From Artemia franciscana (Eukaryota > Arthropoda > Branchiopoda > Anostraca > Artemiidae), in the NCBI RefSeq assembly GCF_032884065.1, contig NC_088864.1, positions 20,167,999 through 20,231,998 on the forward strand: 64,000 bases of DNA, written 5' to 3'. Under the pieces are notes generated by a model, which had not been told where the DNA came from, did no database searches, and saw only the letters and a program-made list of their open reading frames with translations. The stretch's first letter is position 1; each line of letters starts with the position of its first letter. The position numbers were made by a program, and so were the translations under genes. Positions 13,150-23,680 of this stretch are shown in pieces.

Positions 13150-15550
13150 ATTCCATAAAACCCTTATATGGCCACAGGGCGTAACTTAAAGCCCTTGACC
13201 CAGGGCTCTGGGGGGTTGCCAACCCTGGAGGCATTGTTATATGTTCTTTGGACTATTTTAAACACAATTACCACGGCATAATTATAATCAGATGCGTTTG
13301 CTGAAAAGAGGGGTAATTTGAGGATGGGGGAGGGGCTAGTTGACCTCCATCACTAGTGACTCTTAAAAGGGAACTAGACCTTCCAGTTTCAACCAAACGA
13401 GCCACCTCTAAAGTTTATACAACCATCCCTTCCATAAGAATCTTAAATGCCCCAGGGGTATAACTTCCAACCCTTGCCCTCAGGCTCTGGTGGTTTGCAT
13501 CAACCCCAAAAGCCTTGTTATATGATCTTTGGACTATTTTGAATAAAAGGACTGTCTTCTTTTACTAGGCACTAGGCACTAGAACTTCTGATTGCCAATC
13601 CAAAGAGTCCCTTCCGAAGCATATACGACCTCCCTTTCTATAAGAACATTATATGCCCCCAGGCATAACTTAAAACCCTCGTCCGGAAAACTGTAGGGGG
13701 GGGGGGTCTTCCTCAGACATAATTTCAAGACCCTTAAACTACGAAGGACAAAATTGTTATCTCCAAATTTTCATAGGAGGTGTTAAGGGAAATGATGGGC
13801 TTGGAGGGGGGGGGACTGTTGATTATTTTAGAAAGGGCACTATGACTTCTAATTTCAAATTAAATAAGCCCCATCTGAAGTTTATACGACCACCCATTCC
13901 ATAAAAATCTTATATGCTCCCAGGGCATGACTTTCAATCCTATCCCCAGGGCACTGGGGGGTTGTACCAACCCTAGAGGCATTGTTATATGTTCTTTGGA
14001 AACTTTTGAGCAAAATCGCTATCTCACAATTTTAATCAGATTCGTTTGTTGAAGGAGGGTAGTGAGGGGGGATCTAGCTGTCCTCTATCACTTTTGACTC
14101 TTAAAAAGGAATTGGAACTTCCAATTTTCAACCAAACGAGCTTCCTCTAAAGTGTATACAACCATCCGTTCCATAAAAACCTTAAATATCCCCAGGGCAT
14201 AATTTACGACTCTTGCCCCTAGGCTCTGGGGGTTTGTTTCAACCCCAAAAGCCTTGTAAAATGATATTTGGACTATTTCGAATATAATGGCTATCTTGAA
14301 AACTCTATTGGATGTATTTCGGGACAATACGACGTGTGTATGGGGAGGAGGGGGGTGTAGGTGTCCTCCGATCACTTTGACTCTTAAAAAGGGCACTAGA
14401 GTTTCGAATCACCAATTCAATGAGCCCCTCCAAAGTTTATACGATCACGCGTTCTGCAAAAAACTTGTATGCCCCCTGGGCATAACTTACAACGCTTGCC
14501 CTTAGGGCTGGGGGTTGTCATCCTCAAAGATATAATTTCCAGACCTGTCACTACGTTGAAAAAAATGGCAATCTCAAAATTTTGGTTGGAAGTTTATGGA
14601 GAAATGATGGGGGGAGGAGGATTTGCCCTCCGATCACTTTCGACTAATAATAAGGGCGCTAGTCCTTTCAATTTCCGATCGAATGAGCTCTTTTTGAAGT
14701 TTCTAGGACAACACTTTCTATAAAAACTTTATATGCCCCAAGGGCATAACTTATAGCCCCTGCCCTGAGGGCTATGAGGGAGGGGGTTGTCATCGTCACA
14801 GACATAATTTTCGGACCTTTCAACTACGTAGGACAAAATTAGTAAATAAAAATCTTGATCGGACGTGCTTGGGGAAATGATGGCCATGGGAGAGGGCGGG
14901 GGGGTTGGTTTGCCCTCAGATCACTTTCGACTATTAAAAAGAGCACTAGCCCTCTCAATTTCCAACTGGATGAGCCCTTTTTGAAGTTTCTACGACAAAG
15001 CTTTCTATAAAAAACCTTATATAACCCCGGCGCATAACTTACAATCCATTCTCTGAGGGCTGTGGGGGGAGGTGAAATTCGCAAAGACAATTTCCAGACC
15101 TTTCCCCTACGTTGGAAAAATGGCTATCTCAAAATTTTGATCGGAAGTGTTTGGGGAAATGATGGCAGGGGGGTTGCCCTCCGATCACTTTCAACTATTA
15201 AAAAAGGCACTAGCCCTCTCAATTTCCAATCGGATGAGCCCTTTTCAAAGTTTTTATGACAAGACTTTCCATAAAAACCTCATATGCCCCCCCAGGGCGT
15301 AGCTTACAACCCTTACCCTGGGGGCTTTGGGAGGGGTTGTCATCCTCAAAGACATAATTTCCGGACGTTTCAACCACGTTGAACAAAATGGCTATTTCAA
15401 AATTTGGATTGAATTTGTTTGGGGAAATGGTGGGCGTGGGAAGGGGGTTAGTTGCCCTCCAACCACTTTCGACTATTAAAAAGGACCCTAGCCCTTTCAA
15501 TTTCCAATTGAGTGAGCTCTTTTCAAAATCTCTACGACAACTCCTTCGAT
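13150..15550 (-). repeat. Satellite array of ~270-bp monomers, about nine units (copy A)
   Basis: The marker '(c)cataaaaaccttatatgcccc.agggcataactta' recurs near 13157, 13436, 13632, 13900, 14172, 14455, 14719, 15007 and 15272, a spacing of roughly 196-288 bp. Each unit also carries 'atggctatctcaaaatttt', a G-rich 'gatggg..ggggg' block and 'tttcgactattaaaaagggcactag'. Several 70-100-codon frames here are translations of the repeat, not genes. Monomers are homologous, in reverse orientation, to the middle of the elements at 36871-38127 and 57311-58460. Confidence 0.88.
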
Positions 15551-15654
15551 ACGAAGTGATCTGGTCTGGACAAAAAAAAAAAAAAAATCGTTCTTTACTA
15601 GGCAGCGCTATTACGCTGCCTCTGAAACTTCCTTGGGGCCTTATTGTTTTTTAA

Positions 15655-15970
15655 TCCTCACAGGACAAATCTTCCTTCATATCCAAAGTGACGCAGACTT
15701 TTTCATTCTTTCCTACATCTTTTCCTGTAACTCTATCACGGTTTAGCACTTTCTCAAAATGTTCAGACCATCCCTCATTAACTCTTTCCTTATCGCTAAT
15801 TGTGGTCCCGTTCTTATCTTCAACTGGGATAAAATAGCCCAGATTGACTATTCCCACTCAATTTATTGACATGCTAGTGCAATATTTTACTATCATGCCT
15901 TCTGGCTGCATCCTCCAGATCTTTGGCAATTTTATCTATGGCCTCAACTTCACACCGCCTTAATTCACAT
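15655..15970 (-). pseudogene. LINE (RTE-like) reverse-transcriptase linker fragment (copy A)
   Basis: Reading down the - strand from about 15965: KCELRRCEVEAIDKIAKDLE, a stop, then IPVEDKNGTTISDKERVNEG, EHFEKVLNRD and a short remainder. This is the linker just before the reverse transcriptase in RTE-like non-LTR elements, where 'dG..isD...i.erW.eHFe.lLN' is typical. No RT core follows, so it is a truncated, inactive fragment. It seems to be the same family as 49400-50600. Confidence 0.65.
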
Positions 15971-16727
15971 TTTAGTGTTTTTTCTACTTTTTTTTACATT
16001 CATCAGTTAATGCACGTCTTTATGGGGTGGGGGACATAAAAAACTAATTCCGAGAACCTCGGATGGTCAGTGCCCCTACGATGTTCCAATGACCGGCTAG
16101 CGCTGGGAAAAAAGAAAGAAAAAGAAGACGCGTTCAGGTATCACGTACTTTTTCGTAATTCCCAAGAATTTTTTTCGTTACTAATTTTAGTGTTAAATGA
16201 AAATAAATAGCCTATACCATTAACGAATCATCTTCGCATTTAAATTAGTTTTTTTCACTTGGTAGCTTTTTATTTTTCCTTGTTTTCCATATGCAAAGGT
16301 GACAGGGAAGGGAGAGTATTCAAGAGGGGCATTTTAAACACTAGTCTAAGGGTTTTCGATCTTAGAGTTTCATTGACGGAGATTCAGTGATTTCGTCAAG
16401 GCAAGTTTTTCTTACGAGACAGTGCTTTTTTTAAATTTGTTTTTAAGATTTTGGCTACTATGGGCAGTGACTTTCTCTGCACTAGGGAGCAGCTATTGCT
16501 GCAACCATGACCTTCAAATGTACTCGGGCCCGAGGCATGAAAAGTTTCGCTAATTTTCAGACATATAAGATAGAAGAATAATTTTCTGTTTTTAGAGGCG
16601 GGAGGGGACTAGTTTTACATCAAAGCGGTACAAAAAACACGACAAAAATTAACCAATAAATGAAAACCATTCCAGTCGATTCAGCTTTTGTCACCACCAG
16701 CAAAACGGCAAATTACTTTTTCTAGTT

Positions 16728-17043
16728 ATATGGTTGATTTGAGGAGGGTAAAGCTCAATCCAGTTGATTTAAATGAGGGCTGAGTCAAGCAGGTTCGGTT
16801 TAAACAGGGGTTGAGTTTAATCAGGATCAAATTAAATGATGGTTGAACTGCACGGAAGTCGAGTCTAACAGGGGTTGAGTTGTACATAAGTTCAGTTACA
16901 CGGTGGTTCAGTTGCACGAAGATTCAGTTACACAGGATTGAGTTACATGGGGGGTTCAGTTGCACCCGGGGACTGATGCAAGAGGGTTCAATTACATGGG
17001 TTGAGTTGCACAGGGTTCAATTACACGAGGGTTCAGTTTAAAA
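16728..17043. repeat. Short-period minisatellite, unit ~16-18 bp (copy A)
   Basis: Degenerate head-to-tail units of the type 'gggttgagttacacag' / 'ggttcagttgcacga', roughly 18 copies. It ends about 40 bp from the AATAAA of the ZDHHC transcript on the - strand, i.e. directly past that gene's cleavage region. Confidence 0.85.
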
Positions 17044-17086
17044 GGAACCATCAATAATAGAGAAAAGCAAACACTGAAAAATAAAT

Positions 17087-17092
17087 TTTATT
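17087..17092 (-). terminator. ZDHHC polyadenylation signal, duplicate (copy A)
   Basis: AATAAA on the - strand at the same relative position as in copy B. Confidence 0.6.
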
Positions 17093-17370
17093 TTGCGCCA
17101 ATGCCTCGTTTCAACAACCGTATATAAATTTATTGTAGATCAATAATTAGTTACACAAAGGAAACGTCATAGTAAAGTAAAAGAACAAAATATCTTCTAA
17201 TGCCAGCTATTGCACAAGTTCGAAGTTTGAAGCACAAGACGTATAACCTAATTAATATAAAAGATGGAAAAGAAGAAGCTTCTGTCACATATACTATATG
17301 TATCAAAGGTAAAGTGACTAGTATCAAAAATAGTCATCTACTTCTTCTATGAACAGCCAGCGGCCAGAGA

Positions 17371-17411
17371 TCAAACTGGTTCAATAAGTACAGATGTGTA
17401 CTCAGAGTTTC
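17371..17411 (-). CDS. ZDHHC terminal coding segment, duplicate (copy A)
   Basis: Identical to 32541-32581, with the same acceptor and TGA stop. The intron between it and 19401 has the same length (1989 bp) as in copy B. Confidence 0.7.
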
Positions 17412-18550
17412 CTGGAAAAGAATTTTGTTTAAATCATGTGTCCGTGATTATTTGAATCAAATATTTTCAAAAAAAAACCTCCAAGGAATGTAAGAAAAAA
17501 ATTGGGTTGTATTTTTCTACTGTATTCGTGTCGATTACACACTGCAGTTTATGAATGTTACAATAGATATTATAAAAGAGTTGAGCTAACAATTTATGAC
17601 CGTTGCAATAGCTTTCTTTATGTTCAGGACATGGAGCTTGCCTGATCAATTTTCAAAAAAAAACTTGAAAAAAAATAAATACTGTACCTGAAACCTTAAC
17701 TATAAATAGCTGCTTACAATACTTTGGCAGTTTTCCACATAAATACGCAAGTTACGCACAAATGTTGATTTACAGTCCCTGAATGTATAAAAAGTTTCAT
17801 TTATGTTAAAATGCTTATTGCAAAAAAAAAAATAAAAAAAAGAAATTCTTGCAAGAAAATCTAGTCTAATATATTCTAAGTAAATTCCATTTCAGATTTT
17901 CTCGTGGGGTCAAGGACAATATACAATATATACAATTATAAAAAATGACGAGTAAATCCGAACAGCTAACGCAAAAGGCAAAAAAAAAGTAATAGCGAAA
18001 ATCAAATTGAACTGTGAACGAAAATATTGCACAGCAAAATATGGGGTTTGAAGACAAATCAAATTATAATTTGATATTCAAGTCCTAAAAATCCTAAGTT
18101 AAAAAAATTTGGGAGAGGGACAGAAAAACTTGGAAGGAGGCATTAGAGCCCTGGATGGGAACATGGGAACCCAAAGTCAGCCGCAAGCCCCGGAGATGGA
18201 AAGCCTGTGTGGTCAGGATCATTACATTACAAAAAAACATACATAGCCGGTTTTAGTCACTACAATTTTTTGGGACCGAAACAAGTGTCATTGACCATCA
18301 AAAGAATATACCTGTCCACCAATTATCTTAAATCACTGTGGTATATATATTCTTGGAATGATGTCAAAATAGGCGCCCGAAAACTATTGACTGATAGCAT
18401 TTACCATATATCCAACTCTGATTTAGGAATCGATTACGTTTATTAACTTGACACTATACAATGATGTTTAACACCAATTGGTCAGTGCCCAAAAACAATA
18501 CATTGATTGCCTAGAATGTATTTCCAAGAACATAATATCATCAATGAATT

Positions 18551-18624
18551 GTTGGCTCGGTCACCTAGCACGTCATTCTTTTACCATAGGAAATCTTGGG
18601 TCTCACGTTCGATTCCTACATCAG
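18551..18624 (+). mobile_element. tRNA-derived SINE head (copy A)
   Basis: Reads an A-box-like TGGCTCGGTCACCTAGCA and, about 45 bases later, a B-box-like GTTCGATTCCT. Spacing is tRNA-like, but the T stem and acceptor stem do not pair, so it is not a functional tRNA. It lies in the last ZDHHC intron. The 3' limit of the SINE body is unclear. Confidence 0.45.
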
Positions 18625-18863
18625 ACATAAATTTCATAAATCCAATGAAAAAACTGCTTAGAAGCTAAAAAATGTGCCATTGGAAAAGAAAACATATCGA
18701 CACATTAAACTTGGCACACAAATATTTCCAGGAATATTCTTATCTCGAAGACCAGATACAATGGGAGTACTGGCCATCCAGACCCATTGTATTGTTTCAC
18801 CGAGAAATAAAACCTGGCAAGCAATGTTTTCAGGAAACGTTCTTATCTCCGTATGGCTGTGAC

Positions 18864-19258
18864 CCGAATATAGTTGGATACAAGGGGATAGCAACTCCAA
18901 AATTACACCGGGACATGGCCCTGTCCGGAGTATTGCATAGGTCACGAGGGATTTGTAACTCCAATAGTACACCAGGATAGAGCCCCGGTCGGAGTATTGC
19001 ATAGGATACAAGGGACTCGTAACCCCAATAGTGCACCGGGATAGGACCACGTCCGGAGTTGGATACAAGGGGGTAGCAACTCTAATAGTACACCGGGATA
19101 GGACCCTGTCCGGAGTATTGCATAGGACACGAGGTATTTGTAATTCTAATAGTATACCGAGATAGAGCCCCGCTCGGACTATTGCATAGGATACAACGAA
19201 TTGGTAACTCCAATAGTACACCGAGATAGAGCCGCGTTCAGAACATTGCAGAGGATAC
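18864..19258. repeat. ~63-bp minisatellite, six to seven units (copy A)
   Basis: Units follow '(ca)taggatacaaggg...taactccaatagtacaccgggatag.gcc.cgtccggagtattg'. The period lacks stops in some frames, so long open frames arise on the - strand (up to 187 codons); these are translations of the repeat. It lies within the last ZDHHC intron. Confidence 0.88.
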
Positions 19259-19400
19259 TAATCACATGTAATTTGAAAATCATATACATAAAAGCGTATA
19301 GAAAGCCGAGTACCAGGGGTAAAGTTTGTTCGCTAATTACACCAAATCTTTTAACAAATACAGGAATGAAATCAAGTAAGTAAATATCAAAGAAACTTAC

Positions 19401-19552
19401 TCTCGACAGTTTTAGAAGTGTTAACTGAAGGAGTGAGATGAGTCAAGCCATTTAATTCACTTTCATCTGATGAACCACAACGCCCAAAACGAAGTAAATT
19501 AGACTCCTCTTCTCCAAGTGTTTTCTGGGGATAGCTAACACCGTCACCTTTA
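19401..19552 (-). CDS. ZDHHC C-terminal tail exon, duplicate (copy A)
   Basis: Same exon as 34571-34722, with the same acceptor, donor and phase. One third-position difference was noticed (AAC versus AAT for Asn). It is separated from the rest of the gene by the gap and copy B, so it is best read as the other haplotype's version, not a second gene. Confidence 0.85.
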
Positions 19553-19624
19553 CTAAAAAGTAAATTTTGATAAAATTTTAATGTTCATGTTTTCACAAAC
19601 ACGTCTAATTATTGCATCTAGGAT

Positions 19625-21733
19625 AAGATTTATTTCAACAAAGCGGCTATCACAAGCCCAAAAGGGCCGAATTCACACTTTAGTGTCAGTACAAAATCAT
19701 AAAATTGCAATCAATAAAAAGTCAAACAATAAAAACTCGTTAAGTTAAAACAGGGAAAACAAATTTAAACAAAAGTCTAGCTAGTAAGAATCAAAACGTT
19801 CGTAGTTGCAAAATAAACATTAAAACTATAAGATGAAGTGGAGTGAAAAAAAAGGGAGAGGGGGTATTGAGTTATGATTTCAACTATTTGAGGGATGAAC
19901 GTTCTTCTATATCTTTCAGTGGAAACTCTTATTGGGACGAGAAGGGAGATTTTCTTGAAACAGAACGTGGGGGCGAGGGGTAAATGTTCACTAAGAAAAA
20001 GAGAAGTAGTACGAGGGCTATGCACGGCATTGTGGGCAAAACGCAAGGAAATTTGTGCTCTCCTTTCCTTAAGGGTGACTAATGCTCCCCGAAGAAGGGA
20101 AATGTAAGGCACTTTACCCTCATTGAAGATAATTCTTAGGCAACTTTTTTGAACTGCCTCTATTCTGTTCAACAATTCACTGGAGATGCCAGGATGCCAA
20201 ACAGGACAAGCGTATTCAAGGGTAGGACGTACAAAAGAGAGAAAAACCCTCAAACAATGCGATTTAGGACATCTAAATTTATTAAGGATTTTGAGGAGAG
20301 AAAATGCAGCATTAGTACGTTTTAAGAAATCATTAACTTGGCAATCCTATTTTAAGTCACTTGAGATAGTAACACCCAGTAATTTCATAGTATTAACAGA
20401 CATTTCAGGCGAGATGGGGCAGGAGAAAGAAGGGGGAGTTTTTAGGAAACTAATTGTTAAAACTCTTGTCTTTAAAGAGTTGACTCTCCTATCACTAGCA
20501 ATAGCTTCGTCTGATATTGATTCCAAGATGTCCATAGGGTTACTTTTTAGATTTTTAAAACATGTTTCTAAAACAGTTAAATCGTCAACGAATTTCTATC
20601 TATCCGGAAAATCGACACCAACACTATTTATCATGGTAAGAAATTAAATTGGGCCTAATAGGGTTCACAGGGGCACACCATTATAAATAGGGAGGGGATC
20701 AGAGTATACTTTCAGGTATTTGACGACATGCCTTCTATTAGAAAGGAAGGACGAAATCATTCTTATTAAATAGGGGTCAACTAGAAAGTTATTGGTTAGT
20801 TTTTTTTTTTACTAATGTATTGTGGTCATTTAAATCAAAAGTTTTTTGTAAGTCAAATGCGATAACATTGAGCCAGGTATTGGGTTTTTTAAGTTTGTTA
20901 CATATAGTGTCCAAAAGATGAACAAGATAGTGTGTGGAAGAAGTAGAGCGCAAATTTCCGAATTGCCTTTGGTCAACATCTGTGATTATTTTTACTTTCA
21001 ACCAAACAGCTAAAAAGCTTTCATATAACTTGAAAAAACCGGAGTAAGAGTAATGGGCCGGACCCCAGCAAAATCTTGTTTGCTACCCTTCTTTTTTTAC
21101 GGGAGTACAAAAACCTAATTTCCAACAATCAGGGAACTTACCATTAGACGTAATTTCATTAAAAAGTACGGACAAAGGTTCTGAAAGAATGTCTGCAAAG
21201 GCTTTAATTAGTACAATTGGGATGTCTAGTGGACAGGTGCTGCACTTTTTAATGTTTTTGATTTTTGCCTCAACATCTGAGGGCAAAATAATAGGGAGAC
21301 TGGGAGAATGTAGATCATAAGCAGTATTAATAAAGAGGGGAAGGAGGCTTTGAACTATGGAGGAAAGAAATTTATTCAGATCATTGGCTGTAATAAGAGG
21401 TTCTTCTTTAAATGGAAATCTATATTATTATGTGTTTTCCCACAATTTTTTTTTATACGTTTGTACCACTGTTTTGGCTCAGTAGAAAACAAATCCCTGA
21501 CTTTACATTTGTAATACGCAGAAGCAGATCTACGTATTTCTTTTTTTGTATGTTTACGCAGTGACTTTTTAATTGAATTTTTTTAACTGACTAGTAATGT
21601 AAGGTTTGTCATTAGGACACGATTTTACTTTTTTCTCAGGGAAGGATTCTAAGTATTTGATTTTAATCAGATTTTGGAAGTATGACGCTTTAACATTAAT
21701 GTCATTATTCCCGTTAAGAGCTGACCAGTTTTC
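19625..21733 (-). pseudogene. CR1/L2-type LINE ORF2 remnant (copy A, cut by gap)
   Basis: On the - strand: RT entry ending FPDCWKLGFCTPVKK; FGNLRSTSSTHYLVHLLDTI; FDLQKTFD; a GVP(stop)TLLGPI block; FVDD, which retains the catalytic Asp pair, at 20592-20581; LLGVTISSDLK followed by TAG; then FVRPTLEYACPVWHPG and the C-terminal thumb. The 3' UTR-like stretch near 19680 forms a stem-loop (GGCCCTTTTGGGC). Several stops make it dead. The insertion is antisense-neutral: the same strand as ZDHHC, inside its intron. The upstream part is replaced by a fold-back element cut by the gap. Confidence 0.85.
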
Positions 21734-21808
21734 ATCAAACAGTTCGTGGTAACAAACTGTAGTAAGGAGCGACCCGGCTCAATAGTAAACAAAACTCTAA
21801 AAAACGAA
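21734..21808 (+). mobile_element. Start of fold-back/satellite element, truncated by the gap (copy A)
   Basis: Begins 'atcaaacagttcgtggtaac' and runs through 'aaggagcgacccggctcaat'. Same as 36871-36945. Confidence 0.8.
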
Positions 21809-21908
21809 NNNNNNNNNNNNNNNNNNNNNNNNNNNNNNNNNNNNNNNNNNNNNNNNNNNNNNNNNNNNNNNNNNNNNNNNNNNNNNNNNNNNNNNNNNNN
21901 NNNNNNNN
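21809..21908. other. Assembly gap of exactly 100 N
   Basis: A round-number run of N, the usual placeholder for a gap of unknown size. It separates the end of copy A from the start of copy B. Confidence 0.99.
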
Positions 21909-22416
21909 CTTTCTTCCTGTTTATCCTTCACATACTTACGCACGCTCAACTAACACCTTCCTTCATTCCATTATAATTTTGCATTGTCTTCTAACAGCAG
22001 GTTTCGTTGTGCAACGTTTCCCTATGTTGTTTAAGGTTATTTTGGCTGTTTCTTGATCCATCCCCGTTTCTTTAGCTGTTCAGAGTCATTTGTCATCTTG
22101 TGTAATTTTGCATGCGTTATAGATACTAAAAACAATACGACTACTCCTGGTAGGAAAATTATGTATCCTATGCTCTTGAAATGTATATAAGTACGACTCA
22201 CTCGCATGCATTTTACCAAGATTAAGGTTATCAACGAATTTTTTGAAACCCGTGACCTATCTAGGTCGTTTTTTTCAGGCCACAAGATCTCAGGGCGCCA
22301 ATTTTCAGAAAAAAAGAAAAATAATAAGCCGTTTTTAAGAATAAATGTATAAATCCATACACAGTTGCTCCTTTAAATGGAGCAGATGGGTTCCTATATT
22401 GCAGCTGGTGTTTCGC

Positions 22417-22802
22417 TTGCTTTCAACTGAAAGTAATGAGCAACATTAAAGCTTAAAACGAACAATTATTATTATTAAGTATTATTAAGTATATGAATTA
22501 TTAAGCATATAAATTACAAGTATATAAATTATTAAGTATATGAGGGTGTGCGTCCCCTCGTCAATACCTTGCTCTTCACGCTAAAGTATTTTTAGTACTT
22601 TCTAAAGAGCTATTTATTCTAAATAAACGGCCTTTGTGATTCAGGGGTCATTCTTAAAGAATTGGAACATAATTCGAACTTTAGCGTAAAGAGCGAGGTG
22701 TTGACGAGGGGCCAAGCCCCTCATAAACGTAATATTTTTTTTCGTTTAAGTTTTAATGTTGCTCTTTGCTTTCAGTTGAGTAAACTTTTTTTTTTATTTA
22801 AT
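22417..22802. mobile_element. Fold-back element, copy B of the 7280-7665 element
   Basis: Duplicate within copy B, with a few substitutions relative to the first. Confidence 0.75.
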
Positions 22803-23296
22803 GCTTAGTGAGTGCAGTATATTCTCGAGCTGTCTAAGTCCCTGCAATAATAACAAAGTTTCTTAAGCTACTTGTTGAAATTCTTAATGAATTTTTGACG
22901 CGTCTTTTATTCTTTTTTTTTTCATGAGTTTGAGGTGTTATCTCTGTTCTTAGTCGTAAATTCTCTTGTTATAAATCATTTTTATCTTTATCATTTTGTG
23001 TTTTACTTTATCTGTTTAAACCCTATTAAAGTTCTCGAAACTTTTTTCGTTTTTTTTTCATTGTTTAAAAGAGAATTTTGACTAAATAATAGTAAAATAA
23101 CTCCAGAACAGCTTTGGAAAGTGTCATATGGATACCAGAATAGGTCAGCTGACTAAGAATTTTTAGCCTTTATTTAAAAAAATTAAAAAATATTAATCTA
23201 CTGCACGAATTTTCTAGTATATTCATTGTTTTATTGTATATTTACCATAGAGTATAATTTTTGTTCTATATGATAATCTATTTCTTTTGTTTTTAG

Positions 23297-23372
23297 ATTC
23301 ACGAGTTTAAAGTTGCCATGTCTTGCGAAGGCTGTTCTGGGGCAGTAGAAAGAGTTCTTGGAAAACTTAAAG
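23297..23372 (+). CDS. Atox1: Atox1 penultimate exon (copy B)
   Basis: Identical coding content to 8173-8248, with the same acceptor and donor, including the MSCEGC metal-binding motif. It is almost certainly the other allele or contig version of the same exon, not a second gene. The intron after it is 45 bases longer because of a small insertion near 24430. Confidence 0.92.
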
Positions 23373-23454
23373 GTAGTATCTACCTATAACCTCTTTATAG
23401 TGCATTTAGAACATCAAAAATAGTTATAATTGACTTTTTGTTGCAACTTAGAAA

Positions 23455-23680
23455 ATTTCAAGGGATACCCAGGAACATGTCCAGAGGAAAAGGATCAAGA
23501 TCCTTCAGAGCCATTGGTGGTACGTAAGGCATCGATTGGACGTTTTAGTTGCTGGTGTTCTTCTCAGAGACAGATATTAATCTTGTCCTTTAACCTTGCT
23601 GCATCTGGAATCAAACCCTTGGTCCTATATTGCCAAGTAGAGCATCAATCCGTTGTGATACTACAGGGTGTGTCTAGAGG
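23455..23680 (-). mobile_element. tRNA-like SINE fragment (copy B)
   Basis: Duplicate of 8330-8555 within copy B, essentially identical. Confidence 0.5.

Noticed and set aside
14088-15500. Several 70-100-codon frames on both strands
   Set aside because: They repeat with the satellite monomers and have no protein family pattern.
18551-18624. Functional tRNA gene
   Set aside because: A- and B-box-like motifs exist but the acceptor and T stems do not pair, so a SINE head fits better.
18658-19221. 187-codon - strand frame, the longest in the window
   Set aside because: It spans the ~63-bp minisatellite and repeats with its period; no domain, and it lies inside an intron.
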